Below, piece after piece: positions 35,883 through 46,100 of a DNA stretch of 61,766 nt; within the stretch, counting starts at the first letter, position 1; every line of letters begins with the position of its first letter. Both the position numbers and the translations under genes were made by a program. The stretch covers positions 1 to 61,766 of the forward strand of contig NZ_JAPDPI010000031.1 of assembly GCF_026013615.1 (NCBI RefSeq), in the 5' to 3' direction. The DNA comes from Plebeiibacterium marinum. GTDB taxonomy: Bacteria; Bacteroidota; Bacteroidia; Bacteroidales; Marinilabiliaceae. The notes under the pieces are model-generated. The model was not told the DNA's origin, did no database searches, and was given only the letters and a program-made list of their open reading frames with translations.

Positions 35883-38800
35883 ATGTACAAAATTACTACC
35901 TTAATTTGTCTGTTTTTCATATTGAACCAGGCTTTAAGTCAATCCATCGACCGTATTGAAGGAAGCCCGTTCCCTGCCACAAGTGTTACAGACACATTGT
36001 TTATTGCAGATAAAAACATGACTGCTTCTGAACAATTTGCTATTGGTTCCTTAAGCGGAATTCTTGCCCGGACAAAACCCATGATATTGCAAAGCCAATA
36101 TTTTCATGAACAAATTGTAAGAAACAGCGACCTGGATATTAAGTATATTAATTTTAGCAGTTCGAGCCTTACAGGTGTATTTATTTACTTTGCTAAAAGG
36201 CTTGATGGATATATTTTATGCGACCCCCAAAGCAGCAGTTCAAATGTAGCAGCTTCCCTTTCCGGCATTTTAAATGCGGTTGCCATACCCACGGATCTTG
36301 AACCCAAAGCTATTGCAGCCGGTTTGGAAAAGGTGCTGGATGTTACAGGAAAAGATGAAACCTGGGCATTAAACAATTATGGGCACTTATTAAATAAAGA
36401 TGTTGCCCTTTTCCAATCCTCAGAGGATTGGGTTGGTTTAGTGGATTACACAGCCTATACCGGAGGGATCCGTTTCTACGATCCAGACATCAATGGAGCG
36501 TTATCAACCAGTGTATATAACTTTTTAAATCCCGGTGCCATGTTTTATGGCTGGTGGGTTTCCGAAGACGGAACGGTAGCAAGGTTATCTGAAAAGTCTT
36601 TTAAAATAATCCCCTCGGGTGGATTAAAAAACCTGGCTACCCTAACCAATCTCCCTGATCCCATTAAAAAGCAAAAGGAAGCCATAACACCCTTTGAAGT
36701 TAAAGAAGATGTTCATACTGTTTGTTTTGTAATTTCTGATGGTGATAACATCTCATGGCCGGTAGGTGCCGCATTTTGGGATTTATGGACCTGGAAAAAC
36801 GACAACCAAAGCCGCATCAACCTGGGATGGACACTATCTCCTGCCTTATGCGAACTAACACCTTTAATTTATAACGATCTGGTTCAGGGTCTGCAAACAA
36901 CACCAGAAGGTCGCAATGTAGCCATTGCCTCCCCTTCCGGACTGGGATACTATTTTCCAAGCTTAAGTCCCAACCAACCTTACCATTGCGAGGAACTAAA
37001 CAAATTTATGCGCAAAGCCGACATGAATATTGTAAATGTAATTGATACGGATGATGGTGCCCATAACCCTGACGAATACCTGAAACAGAGCAATATCGAT
37101 GCCTTGTTTTATTACACCTACGGAGACCAATACCAGGGAATGCATGGAGAAATCAGCTGGTACAAGGGCAAACCCAGCATAGGCGGGCGATATGTTTTTT
37201 GGGGAAATTCGGAAGATAGAAGTGCCGATACCCAGGAATTGATTTCCCAAAGAATGGCCGACCTGCTAAACGACCAATCTACAGATATATATTCTGAAGA
37301 AGGATATAGCCTGGTTCCTGTACATATTTGGACAATGAATCCCCATGATGTAGCCAACGTCATCAGCAAACTCAATTCAAACGTCAGGGTTGTTGCTCCT
37401 GATGAATTTGTTTGGTTGATTAAAAAGAACCTGGGCGGCCTGCCAATGGGAACAGGAAACGGCCTTAATGCATCTTACTTCAACGACCTTAACTTTACTA
37501 CGCTCTCGAAAACCAAAATTGACAGAAAAATTGATTTTGAATGGATGCAAAACAATCCAATAGATCTTGAGGTCGGACAAAATTTTTCAGTTAGGTGGAC
37601 TGGTCAGGTTCAACCACTGTACTCTGAAGAATATTCATTTCACATCACTTCTGACGGCAGCACAAAGCTAACTATAAACGGAATTGTGCTGTTTGATACT
37701 GCCAATGAAAAAATCATCACAACAAAGTCAGGCAACATAACACTACAGGCAGGTGAAAAATATGACATCGCTATAGAGTATGCCGAAAGTACCGGAGATA
37801 ACCAATGCATTTTAGAATGGGAAAGCAATTCTAACTTGCGACAGGTAGTTCCTTATACCCAACTATATGCCGAGCCTATATCAACAACAGGCTTGGCAAC
37901 AGTTTACACGGATACTAATATGGATGGATTTTCGGCAGGTTTACGGATTGGGAACTACAATGCGGAACAATTAAACAAATACGGTATCTCATCTGGTGAT
38001 ATTTCATCTATCCGATTAAAAGAAGGATTTAAAGCGGTACTATTTACTGAAGACGATTTCTCTGGCGATTCCATCACTATTACTTCTGATGTACCGGAAC
38101 TCTCTTCTCTTTTAATGAGCGATAATGTATCTGACTGGGATGATAAAGCTGTCTCTATAAAGATTAAAGCCAACGGAGATCCCAACATTAGTGGTGCTTT
38201 TCATCTTAGAAACAAAAAGAGCAATTACTATATGGATGTATGGGGAGGTGAATACAGCACCGATTATAACACCACTATTCAACAATATGAACTACTCAAC
38301 AAAACCAACCAGGTTTTTAACTTCTTCCATTTGGGCGATGGCGTATATAAAATAATGGCACGACATAGTAAGATGTTGGTTTCTGTAGAAAAAACAAGCA
38401 TGGAGGAAAATGCCAATGTCCACCAATGGAAAGACCATAATTCATTAAACCAGCAATTTATAGCCGTACCGGCTTCCGATGACAGCTATAAATTCATTTC
38501 TGTTTACAGCGGTATGATTATTAATGTTGCCAATAGCAATATTGAGGGCAATGTTCAAATGAACAGCAATAACAACCAACAAGAAGGCATGTGGTACTTA
38601 GAAACTACGCTGAACCTCGAGGGAACCGGAAACGGGTTAAAAGGAGAATATTACAACAGCAAAAATTTCTCTTTCTTTAAATATGAGCGCATCGATCCCC
38701 AAATAAATTTTAACTGGGGCGAATCAACACCTGATTACCCGGTATCTATTGATAATTTCTCGGTTAGATGGACCGGATATATTGAACCCCGGTACTCTGA

Positions 38801-39296
38801 AGAGTATACTTTTTATTTAACCAGTGATAACGGGAGAAGATTATGGATTAACGACGAACTAATTATTGACAAATGGATTAGTGACTGGGATATAACTTAT
38901 ACCGGAACCATTAGCTTAGAAGCCATGACTCGATATAAAATTAAAGTTGAATATTTTGAAGAAACAGGTGGAGCAAACATTAAACTGCAATGGAGCAGCA
39001 ACCACGAATTAAAAGAAATAATTCCTCAGAGTCAGTTATACTCTGATTTGCCTTTAAGCATTCCGGTTCAAAGCAACAAGTCCTCTTTAAAAGTATTCCC
39101 AAATCCAGCCACCGACATCCTGCATATTGATAGATTAGAAACCCCAACATTTATGGATGTATATAACATGCAAGGCAATAAAGTTCTTCAACAATTTGGC
39201 ACTTATATAAATACAACAAAGCTACCATCCGGCATGTATTTTATTGTCCTAAAACATGAAGGAATTATGCACAACCTAAAGTTTATAAAAAAATAA
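35883..39296 (+). CDS. GxGYxYP putative glycoside hydrolase with PA14, crystallin-like and ricin-like modules, T9SS-secreted
   Basis: 1137-residue secreted protein. Signal peptide 1-20; GxGYxYP domain to about 515, whose name motif reads GLGYYFP at 353-359 (F for the second aromatic Y); PA14 module about 525-660; beta/gamma-crystallin-like Greek-key module about 663-755; ricin-B-like trefoil about 765-905; second PA14 about 915-1045; T9SS type A sorting domain 1062-1137. The GxGYxYP family is a predicted glycosidase without, to my knowledge, settled activity. Carbohydrate-binding modules and T9SS signal point to an outer-surface or released enzyme. Its second PA14 is nearly identical in its core to the one in the GH76 protein at 49602. 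Confidence 0.82.
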   Translation: MYKITTLICLFFILNQALSQSIDRIEGSPFPATSVTDTLFIADKNMTASEQFAIGSLSGILARTKPMILQSQYFHEQIVRNSDLDIKYINFSSSSLTGVFIYFAKRLDGYILCDPQSSSSNVAASLSGILNAVAIPTDLEPKAIAAGLEKVLDVTGKDETWALNNYGHLLNKDVALFQSSEDWVGLVDYTAYTGGIRFYDPDINGALSTSVYNFLNPGAMFYGWWVSEDGTVARLSEKSFKIIPSGGLKNLATLTNLPDPIKKQKEAITPFEVKEDVHTVCFVISDGDNISWPVGAAFWDLWTWKNDNQSRINLGWTLSPALCELTPLIYNDLVQGLQTTPEGRNVAIASPSGLGYYFPSLSPNQPYHCEELNKFMRKADMNIVNVIDTDDGAHNPDEYLKQSNIDALFYYTYGDQYQGMHGEISWYKGKPSIGGRYVFWGNSEDRSADTQELISQRMADLLNDQSTDIYSEEGYSLVPVHIWTMNPHDVANVISKLNSNVRVVAPDEFVWLIKKNLGGLPMGTGNGLNASYFNDLNFTTLSKTKIDRKIDFEWMQNNPIDLEVGQNFSVRWTGQVQPLYSEEYSFHITSDGSTKLTINGIVLFDTANEKIITTKSGNITLQAGEKYDIAIEYAESTGDNQCILEWESNSNLRQVVPYTQLYAEPISTTGLATVYTDTNMDGFSAGLRIGNYNAEQLNKYGISSGDISSIRLKEGFKAVLFTEDDFSGDSITITSDVPELSSLLMSDNVSDWDDKAVSIKIKANGDPNISGAFHLRNKKSNYYMDVWGGEYSTDYNTTIQQYELLNKTNQVFNFFHLGDGVYKIMARHSKMLVSVEKTSMEENANVHQWKDHNSLNQQFIAVPASDDSYKFISVYSGMIINVANSNIEGNVQMNSNNNQQEGMWYLETTLNLEGTGNGLKGEYYNSKNFSFFKYERIDPQINFNWGESTPDYPVSIDNFSVRWTGYIEPRYSEEYTFYLTSDNGRRLWINDELIIDKWISDWDITYTGTISLEAMTRYKIKVEYFEETGGANIKLQWSSNHELKEIIPQSQLYSDLPLSIPVQSNKSSLKVFPNPATDILHIDRLETPTFMDVYNMQGNKVLQQFGTYINTTKLPSGMYFIVLKHEGIMHNLKFIKK

Positions 39297-39722
39297 AAAT
39301 AGATTTTATGATTATTATATAAATCATACTGTATCAGGATAACCTGAAACAACACCACAAAGGGCAGCATCTCAACAGAATAATAAATATACTTTCTGAG
39401 ATACTGCCCTTTGGTTTATATTAAAATTCAACAATTAAATCAATATCCCTTTTTTCGTTGCATGCTGACTTTACAGATTAATAATAAATGAACAGCAAAT
39501 TATTGAGATAAGCGAGAGCAGAACAAAGTTTACTTGGGATATGCAGAACAAAGCAATAATCTAATAAAAATTTATTTTGGCAGAACTTGCACCTTCTGGA
39601 TAACCATAGCTTCTTGGCACACAAATAGCTCAACATGAGTAGTTGCCAATGTCGAGAATTAAACATAAAATACTACCAAGTAAAAACGGGAGAATTACCT
39701 CCCATATAGTACTATTTGGCAA
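39297..39722. other. Intergenic region between the GxGYxYP gene and the R-M pair
   Basis: Holds the terminator at 39358-39418. A 62-codon minus-strand frame (39478-39666) lacks any recognisable domain, motif or coupling to a neighbour and I do not call it. Nothing else was found. Confidence 0.5.
39358..39418 (+). terminator. Terminator of the GxGYxYP gene
   Basis: CAAAGGGCAG (39358-39367) pairs with CTGCCCTTTG (39404-39413); after one mismatch the stem continues ATCTCA/TGAGAT. A short GTTTATATT follows. Confidence 0.65.
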
Positions 39723-40706
39723 TTACTTTTGAGCCATTATTAGTTGCTTTTGTTCTTGTTCCAGTAGTAGACTTAACTGTTTCGGAACTTCATAGTCTTT
39801 ATTTTTAGTTGTCAATTGAGATTCATTAGATTTAATGCGAGCTTTCATTTCAGAATTTTCCACACTACCATCTAGCTTAATATTTGACAATAAGGCTTCA
39901 TAAACAGCATTTCTGTTTGTTTCTTTACCACCTACATGATAAAAATGTTCCTTGGTTGATATGTAACATTCTTTCCATACGTCAAAAACATAGTCGTTTA
40001 TGCGGTATTTATTACTTAACCATGTAGAAAGCAGAAAGTTAGACCTCGAATTAACTAAACCGTTTCTTAATTCAATTTCTTCCTCTTCTGTCCAAGAATC
40101 AAAATAATCAACATGGCGACCAATATATGGAGGGTCTGAATAAACCAAATCATTTGAATTTATCTCTTCTAATGTTACTTTGAAATCCTGATTCTTAAAA
40201 GTGTAATCCCCATTTTGAATAATTTGAGATATATTCTCCACCTGATTAGTGATTTTAGTAACTAATGCTTGCGCAAATCGATTAGGTTTCTTACAAAAAG
40301 GGACATTAAAGCCTCCCTTTTTATTAAATCTCATCATGCCATTAAAACACGAACGACTTAAGAATAAAAAATCTAGTGGGTTTCCCTCTTCATTAAACCT
40401 TTTGCGTAACTCATAATAGTATTCACCTTCTGATTTCAATAACTTATCACCTTCTGTAATTAAATGATGCTTTACAATCCCACTTGTGATTTCTTTACTT
40501 TTTAAAGAGTTATAAAAATTGATAAGATGTGGGTTACTATCACACAATAATGCTTTTTTAGGCCTGACATTAAATGCAACTACTCCTGTACCCATAAATG
40601 GTTCAATCCACCTATCATACTCCATCTCTTTAGCGTTAGCAGAAATCCATTCTACTAACTTAGTTTTTATCCCTTGGGATTTTATTGGTGGCACAAATAT
40701 TCTCAT
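39723..40706 (-). CDS. Dam-family DNA adenine methyltransferase, EcoRV-type
   Basis: N6-adenine methyltransferase of the alpha/D12 class, 327 residues, with SAM motif [12 protein letters not shown] and catalytic DPPY in [19 protein letters not shown]. It overlaps the stop of the upstream endonuclease gene by one base (TAATG), so the pair is one translational unit. As the partner of an EcoRV homologue it should methylate GATATC and protect the host. Nearby DNA is visibly more AT-rich than the flanking glycosidase genes, which suggests recent acquisition. Confidence 0.9.
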   Translation of the reverse strand: MRIFVPPIKSQGIKTKLVEWISANAKEMEYDRWIEPFMGTGVVAFNVRPKKALLCDSNPHLINFYNSLKSKEITSGIVKHHLITEGDKLLKSEGEYYYELRKRFNEEGNPLDFLFLSRSCFNGMMRFNKKGGFNVPFCKKPNRFAQALVTKITNQVENISQIIQNGDYTFKNQDFKVTLEEINSNDLVYSDPPYIGRHVDYFDSWTEEEEIELRNGLVNSRSNFLLSTWLSNKYRINDYVFDVWKECYISTKEHFYHVGGKETNRNAVYEALLSNIKLDGSVENSEMKARIKSNESQLTTKNKDYEVPKQLSLLLEQEQKQLIMAQK

Positions 40707-41614
40707 TACTCTTTCCTCTTTTTAGCTCCATTACCCACTTTATCAAACAAATCTGTACGACCTTTAAATTCTAAAAAGTCCCAAATATTAGTAATTGGAA
40801 TAGATTTTCCATCTTTAATCATAGTTGCAACTCCATAGTTAATCCAATATTCATCAAACCAATCTTCTCCTAACTTACTGAATACCCCATTTCCTGTTTT
40901 TAAATCAGTAATATCTTTCACAGACCCAATATTTGCAGTATTACCTGAACCTCTACTATCACTTGCAATTTTCCATTTAGGAGCTACAAAAAAATCAAAA
41001 TCTTTGATTACAGATGTTATTGATTTTAGATTTTCAATCTTGGTTACTTTACGTTCTCCAATAGGGTCTTGATCACCCCCATATTTTCCCTCAAGTTCAT
41101 TTACTTGATATATTTCAGTTTCAGCTAAATCATCTTCAAAGTCAACTCGTGTGTAAATAATACCCAAACAATAATGTCCTGAATATTCATTATAAGGAAA
41201 TTGAATATTCTTTTTCTTATCACGCTCTTTAAAATATGCACCATGACTACCTAATGTAAAACCAGCAGAATTATCATTCCTACGAAATGTAGTTTTTAAA
41301 TCAACGGCAAATTTTATTGAATCTTCCTTCTTATTAACAAAAGTCAAGTCAGGATAGTAGTTTTGCTTTTCTGCAAGTACTAGATTATAACCAGCTTTAT
41401 CAGCAAACCTCAATAATTCAGGAAAAATATGAATTTCAAGAATCTTTGAAACAATTTTTGTATCAGATGAAATAGTATATATATTTTTGTATATATCAAT
41501 AAAACCTTTGATTGACCAATCTCCTGATTCAGTAGATACATATTTCTTTAAATCATTTATAAACTCACCTAATGCAGTCTCAAATTCACTTCTATATTTT
41601 GTTTTATTTATCAT
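40706..41614 (-). CDS. EcoRV-family type II restriction endonuclease (predicted GATATC)
   Basis: 302 residues from ATG 41614; an upstream ATG at 41641 is rejected because EcoRV-like homology starts here. The PD-(D/E)xK residues line up with EcoRV: E60 (E45), D89 in NYYPD (D74), D105 and K107 in VDLKTTF (D90, K92). The DNA-contacting Q-loop (KQNYYPD) and R-loop (GSGNTANIG, 222-230) are also conserved, so recognition of GATATC is strongly predicted. At about 250 residues EcoRV is shorter; this homologue has an inserted segment near 160-200. GC of one sampled line is 25%, against about 45% in the neighbouring GH2 gene. Confidence 0.93.
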   Translation of the reverse strand: MINKTKYRSEFETALGEFINDLKKYVSTESGDWSIKGFIDIYKNIYTISSDTKIVSKILEIHIFPELLRFADKAGYNLVLAEKQNYYPDLTFVNKKEDSIKFAVDLKTTFRRNDNSAGFTLGSHGAYFKERDKKKNIQFPYNEYSGHYCLGIIYTRVDFEDDLAETEIYQVNELEGKYGGDQDPIGERKVTKIENLKSITSVIKDFDFFVAPKWKIASDSRGSGNTANIGSVKDITDLKTGNGVFSKLGEDWFDEYWINYGVATMIKDGKSIPITNIWDFLEFKGRTDLFDKVGNGAKKRKE

Positions 41615-41834
41615 TCTAAAAACTTTTGTACAAAGATACAATTACTAATCACTGTTTGATTATTTGCAGAGAGCAATTTTTTCAATTGCCACTAACATTC
41701 CTCAATACGGACTGCACTAATAACTATCTTATCATTCTTAAACCCACTCCCTATACACACTTAATATTGACATGTAAAAGCCTCATTCTGAATATCTGTT
41801 TTTGATCATTATTAACTTATAAATTGGGGATTAT

Positions 41835-41884
41835 AAAAAGGCCGGTAGTTGTCATTTGTTTCCTAAATGACAATACCGGCCTTT
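41835..41884 (-). terminator. Rho-independent terminator of the GH2 operon
   Basis: A long stem (about 20 pairs with one mismatch, 41837-41857 with 41865-41884) carrying GGCCGGTA/TACCGGCC arms is followed on the minus strand by TTTTTATAA. Confidence 0.85.
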
Positions 41885-41908
41885 AAACACTAATCTATCT
41901 ATCTTTTA

Positions 41909-43726
41909 TTATGGAATCACTATTGAGTTGATTACTTCTTTATTAATCTCCCTAATTCTCTTTTCGTCTACTTTAATAACTTTTCGATCATAAGTCATTA
42001 AGCCATTTACTTCAACCTCAACATCTGTTGTTTGGGTATAAACAGCACCGGCAAACCCAACCTTTGCCAACTGGGCTAATTTTTTGGCATATTTTACATA
42101 CTCATCGGTAACTTCTTTCGAAGATTTAAATTGTACATAGCCCCAGTTACGATCCTGTACCCAAAGGTGATCAGTCAAAGCCAGGCCTATTCCGCCATAC
42201 TCACCTAACACGGTTGCCCGCTGACCATCATACATTTTCATTGCAGGTCCGGGATAATTGTGAATATCCAGCATATCGCCAACAGGATAATGGTTACCAC
42301 CACTTGAAGGGTTTACCAAACGTGACGGATCATAATCCTTTGTCCATTTTACAATTTCTTCAGTTTTAAACTGTCCCCATCTCTCATTAAAAGGCACCCA
42401 TACCGCAATACAAGGATACGAATACAAGTAATCCATTATATCTTTCCACTCTTTACGGTATATTTCTTCGGAACGTGGGGTTCTAACCAACTCCGATCCA
42501 TTAAAGTATTTAAACATCTGCCACTCCGGCTCCCTGTCACCATTAGGCATGTCCTGCCATACAATAACACCCAGCCTGTCGCAATGGGTATACCAACGGG
42601 CCGGTTCCACCTTAACGTGCTTACGAATCATATTAAAGCCCATATCTTTGGTCTTCCTGATGTCATAAACCAAGGCCTCATCGGTTGGAGCAGTATATAA
42701 ACCATCAGGCCACCATCCCTGATCCAAAGGACCAAACTGGAAAATATTTTTATTATTGAGCTGCATTCGCATAATACCATTTTCATCCCTTCCCATGGAT
42801 ATTTTACGCATGGCAAAATAACTATCAACTTTGTCTTTTAGCTTCCCTTCACTCCATAAAGCCACCTCAACATCATATAAAAAGGGAGAATCAGGACTCC
42901 AAAGCTTTGGATTATCCAGTTTTACCTCCACTTTATTTGAAATCTCAGCTTTAACGGTTTTTATAACCTGGTTTCCATCCTTTATCTTAACCTGAATTAC
43001 ATCACCATATTTACCACCGGCAATACATGCATTAAATGTCACCTTGCTTTGGTCTATATCTGATGTAGTTTTAACCTTAACAATATGGGTTGTTGAAACC
43101 GGTTCGAGCCAAACAGTTTGCCAGATTCCGGTAACAGGTGTATACCAGATACCTTCTGGTCTGTTAACCTGCTTTCCCCTTGGCTGGGGGCCTCCATCAG
43201 TTGGGTCCCAAACCTTAACTTTAATTTCCTGTTTCCCTTTTACCAAAAAGGGTGTAATATTAAACGAAAAAGGGGTATATCCTCCTTCATGACTGCCTAC
43301 TTTTACACCGTTTACCCAGATATCCGATCTCCAGTCTACAGCTCCAAAATGCAACAAAACATCCTTACCTTTCCATGCAGAAGGCACTGAAAAATACTTT
43401 TTATACCATAATACATTTTCATCCCCCACTGGTTTTTGTACGCCGCTCAAACTTGATTCTATAGCAAACGGAACCAATATCTGTCCATCAAATTTTCCAG
43501 GCTCCTGAAACGATTTGGGAGCGATGGCATACTCCCACAGTCCATTGAGGTTTTTCCACTCTTCTCTTTGCATGATGGGGCGAGGGTATTCCTGCAATAC
43601 ATTTTGGGGATCAAGGTTCTCACCCCATTCCGTTTTAATCTTGTCTCCTGCAGGCTGCCACTGTGCATAACCTGACATTTGTGCCAGCACCATAATTGCC
43701 AGCACCCAAACACTTAAGCTCTTCAT
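41909..43726 (-). CDS. Glycoside hydrolase family 2 protein (GH2)
   Basis: Secreted GH2 exo-acting enzyme, 605 residues. Signal peptide 1-21; sugar-binding jelly roll about 50-205; immunoglobulin-like domain about 210-305; TIM barrel from about 310. Acid/base E448 in PFNERW and nucleophile E509 in LGEYGG. Specificity (beta-galactosidase, glucuronidase, mannosidase or other) is not readable. About 40% similar by eye to the GH2 at 52264. Last gene of the esterase-mutarotase-GH2 unit, ending in a strong terminator; no T9SS domain, so probably periplasmic. Confidence 0.88.
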   Translation of the reverse strand: MKSLSVWVLAIMVLAQMSGYAQWQPAGDKIKTEWGENLDPQNVLQEYPRPIMQREEWKNLNGLWEYAIAPKSFQEPGKFDGQILVPFAIESSLSGVQKPVGDENVLWYKKYFSVPSAWKGKDVLLHFGAVDWRSDIWVNGVKVGSHEGGYTPFSFNITPFLVKGKQEIKVKVWDPTDGGPQPRGKQVNRPEGIWYTPVTGIWQTVWLEPVSTTHIVKVKTTSDIDQSKVTFNACIAGGKYGDVIQVKIKDGNQVIKTVKAEISNKVEVKLDNPKLWSPDSPFLYDVEVALWSEGKLKDKVDSYFAMRKISMGRDENGIMRMQLNNKNIFQFGPLDQGWWPDGLYTAPTDEALVYDIRKTKDMGFNMIRKHVKVEPARWYTHCDRLGVIVWQDMPNGDREPEWQMFKYFNGSELVRTPRSEEIYRKEWKDIMDYLYSYPCIAVWVPFNERWGQFKTEEIVKWTKDYDPSRLVNPSSGGNHYPVGDMLDIHNYPGPAMKMYDGQRATVLGEYGGIGLALTDHLWVQDRNWGYVQFKSSKEVTDEYVKYAKKLAQLAKVGFAGAVYTQTTDVEVEVNGLMTYDRKVIKVDEKRIREINKEVINSIVIP

Positions 43727-43748
43727 TATTTTTAATATTTGATTGTTT

Positions 43749-44894
43749 TTACTTTAAAATGCCAAAGCTATAAACCGAATGTGATGAATATTCCCGACCC
43801 GGCTCAACAATAATTGAAGGAAATCCTGGTTGATTAGGAGCATCCGGAAAATGTTGCGTTTCTAAACAAAATGCCGTTCTGAAATCATCCAGACTTCCAT
43901 TTTTCATTTTGTTTTTTGATTGCATAAAGTTTCCGCTATAAAACTGCAACCCTGGTTCTGTGGTTAATACATCCATCACAATTCCGGATTTATCACCAAT
44001 AACTTTGGCTACTTTTTCCAGGGCATTTGAACTTCTATTTAATTTGTAGTTGTGATCATACCCCTTACCAAATAGCAGCTGTTCATTTTTCAAGGTATCA
44101 ATGCGTTCCCCTATTTCAGTCAATGTATTAAAATCGAATGGTGTAGAAAGTACCGCTGCCAATTCGCCGGTAGGAATGAGTGTTTCATCAACAGGGGTAT
44201 AGGTATCGGCATTAATCATCAGCTGATGATTTATGATAGTACCACTCCCTTCACCGTTCAAATTAAAGAAGGCATGATTGGTAAGGTTGGCAACAGTCCT
44301 GGCATCGGAACTCCATTTATATTGAATATCCAAACCTGTACCCCTTAAACTATAAATTACCTCTACCGAAAGGTTGCCCGGAAAATTTTCTTCGCCATCT
44401 TTCGACAAATAATTCAATTTCAATGTTGAATCATTTAGTTGATCAGCATCCCAAACCACATATTGAAATCCTTTTTTACCTCCATGTAAGGTATTGGGCC
44501 CATTGTTTTTAAAAAGCTGATATTCCTTACCATCGAGACTAAAATTACCGTTGGCAATTCGGTTTCCGACACGGCCTATTAAAGCACCAAAATATGGTTC
44601 GGTGCATTGCTCATAGGCTTTAACACCTGCCATTCCCAGTGATACATCCACAAGCTTTCCTTCTTTATCAGGCACAAGTAATCCCACAACACGGCCACCA
44701 TAATTGGTAATGGCTGCACCTATTTTGCCATTGGACAATAAAAACAAATCTGTTTTTTTGCCATCAACAGTCCCCTTAAAGTTTTGCGCATCGATCCCGG
44801 AATAAGATGATAATTCAATTTCCTTTGTTTTACAGCTCGTAAACAAAGTACATACAACTATAGCAAAGATGATAAAAGATCCTGCTAATTTCAT
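43749..44894 (-). CDS. galM: Aldose 1-epimerase (mutarotase) lipoprotein
   Basis: Interconverts alpha and beta anomers of sugars released outside the cytoplasm. The ATG at 44894 is preferred over a TTG at 44900; the 381-residue protein then has a lipoprotein signal ending LFTSC with C21 as the lipidated residue. Catalytic histidines lie in NLTNHAFFNL and the general base glutamate in the C-terminal IIVEPG; NRIANG is also typical of GalM. Lipidation places it in the periplasm-facing or outer membrane, next to two secreted hydrolases. Confidence 0.9.
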   Translation of the reverse strand: MKLAGSFIIFAIVVCTLFTSCKTKEIELSSYSGIDAQNFKGTVDGKKTDLFLLSNGKIGAAITNYGGRVVGLLVPDKEGKLVDVSLGMAGVKAYEQCTEPYFGALIGRVGNRIANGNFSLDGKEYQLFKNNGPNTLHGGKKGFQYVVWDADQLNDSTLKLNYLSKDGEENFPGNLSVEVIYSLRGTGLDIQYKWSSDARTVANLTNHAFFNLNGEGSGTIINHQLMINADTYTPVDETLIPTGELAAVLSTPFDFNTLTEIGERIDTLKNEQLLFGKGYDHNYKLNRSSNALEKVAKVIGDKSGIVMDVLTTEPGLQFYSGNFMQSKNKMKNGSLDDFRTAFCLETQHFPDAPNQPGFPSIIVEPGREYSSHSVYSFGILK

Positions 44895-45156
44895 AATCAA
44901 TCAATTTAAGTTAGTAATCCTTTTCCTACCACTTGAATAATTCAGTTAGTACAATTCCAGTACAATGTGAAAAGGGATTTTACTCACATAAAATCGACAT
45001 TCTATATCTCTGAGAAAATGACATGAAGATACTTAGTCATTAAAGGATAAGCTGTTTGGCTACGGCAATCAATTATTAATAAGGTTTTATCATTAAGGCT
45101 AAAGATTGTTCTGGAGAGCATTGAGCGTTACGTGCTGAAAGCACAATTTACCTTAG

Positions 45157-45175
45157 CCCCATGCAACGCATGGGG
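45157..45175. repeat. Short GC-rich palindrome downstream of the esterase
   Basis: CCCCATGC and GCATGGGG form an 8-bp stem with a three-base loop, 19 bases beyond the esterase stop. The surrounding text (a second small hairpin GTGCTGAAAGCAC at 45132-45144) looks like a dispersed intergenic repeat rather than a coding remnant. Confidence 0.45.
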
Positions 45176-45194
45176 TTAGGCAACAAGCAAAGAG

Positions 45195-46019
45195 TTATTG
45201 GGCTTTTAAAATTTTTTCCACCAAACGTAACAACAATGGATATGCAGGCTCGGTCATATCATGTCCAAACCCATCCAGCTCATACAATTCTGTTTGCTTA
45301 TGTCCCACTACTTTCATCATCCGCATCATATAGGCATTCTCTTCATATCTCCCCAACATTTCCAGCTCCCTATCGCCAGTTATCATCATATATGGAGGGG
45401 CATCATTACGAACATGAAACAGGGGTGCCAGCTCATCTATTATTGGCTGTGTTCCTTTTATTCCTCTTTCTTCCCTCACTGTAAAATGGGTAATGGCATG
45501 TCCGCTAAAAGGGATTAAACCGGCCAAATTATCCGCATCAACACCAAATCTGCCCAGCCATTTTTTGTCTAACCCAACCATACTTGTCAAATAGCCTCCT
45601 GCCGAATGGCCTGATACAAATATTTTGGAAGCATCTCCCCCGTATTTATTTATATTGTTGTAAACCCAGGCCACAGCAGCTGCAGCATCTTCAATGTATA
45701 CCGGACATTTAATTTTAGGGTATAACCTGTAATTTACGGCCACAATAGCATAGCCTTTATTTTTTAAGGCATCAGGGATGAATTTGTTTCCACCCTTCAA
45801 ACCACCTCCGTGAAACCAAACAATTGTTGCATAATCCTGAATCCCTTCCGGATAATAAATATCTAACACACACCTCTCTTTGATATAACTATCGGTTTTA
45901 GTAACCGAATCGGGATAATATTGGATATTATTTTCTGTTTCATAGCCACTTCCCTGTCCTGCTGCAATAAAACAAACGCAACAAAACAGAAATGATAGTA
46001 TCAAATTCTTTTTTTTCAT
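45195..46019 (-). CDS. Secreted alpha/beta-hydrolase, carboxylesterase-like
   Basis: 274 residues with an N-terminal signal peptide (about 1-20, ending FIAAGQG). Oxyanion-hole motif FHGGGLKGG at about 69-77 and nucleophile S139 in SGHSAGG belong to the esterase/lipase (HSL-like) superfamily; the catalytic histidine is probably in GFGHDM near the C-terminus. Such enzymes often remove acetyl or feruloyl groups from polysaccharides; the substrate here is inferred from the glycosidase neighbours only. First gene of the minus-strand trio; a terminator-like hairpin sits in its leader. Confidence 0.82.
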   Translation of the reverse strand: MKKKNLILSFLFCCVCFIAAGQGSGYETENNIQYYPDSVTKTDSYIKERCVLDIYYPEGIQDYATIVWFHGGGLKGGNKFIPDALKNKGYAIVAVNYRLYPKIKCPVYIEDAAAAVAWVYNNINKYGGDASKIFVSGHSAGGYLTSMVGLDKKWLGRFGVDADNLAGLIPFSGHAITHFTVREERGIKGTQPIIDELAPLFHVRNDAPPYMMITGDRELEMLGRYEENAYMMRMMKVVGHKQTELYELDGFGHDMTEPAYPLLLRLVEKILKAQ

Positions 46020-46037
46020 CTCATTATAATTTTAATT

Positions 46038-46083
46038 AAAAAAACACCCCCTGGAGTCCGGAAACAACCAGACTCTCAAGGGG
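46038..46083 (-). terminator. Terminator-like hairpin in the leader of the esterase operon
   Basis: On the minus strand CCCCTTGAGAGTC pairs with GACTCCAGGGG (one bulge), followed after GTG by seven T residues (46044-46038). It lies between a predicted promoter and the ATG at 46019, with no gene in between for it to terminate, so it could act as an attenuator. Confidence 0.6.
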
Positions 46084-46100
46084 AATGTAACAAACCAATT

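Noticed and set aside
39478-39666. 62-codon minus-strand frame
   Set aside because: No domain, no nearby partner and cysteine/leucine-rich composition typical of AT-rich noncoding DNA; kept as intergenic.
45112-45180. REP-associated transposase target or insertion-sequence remnant
   Set aside because: Two small palindromes are visible, but no transposase fragment or paired ends; only reported as a short repeat.
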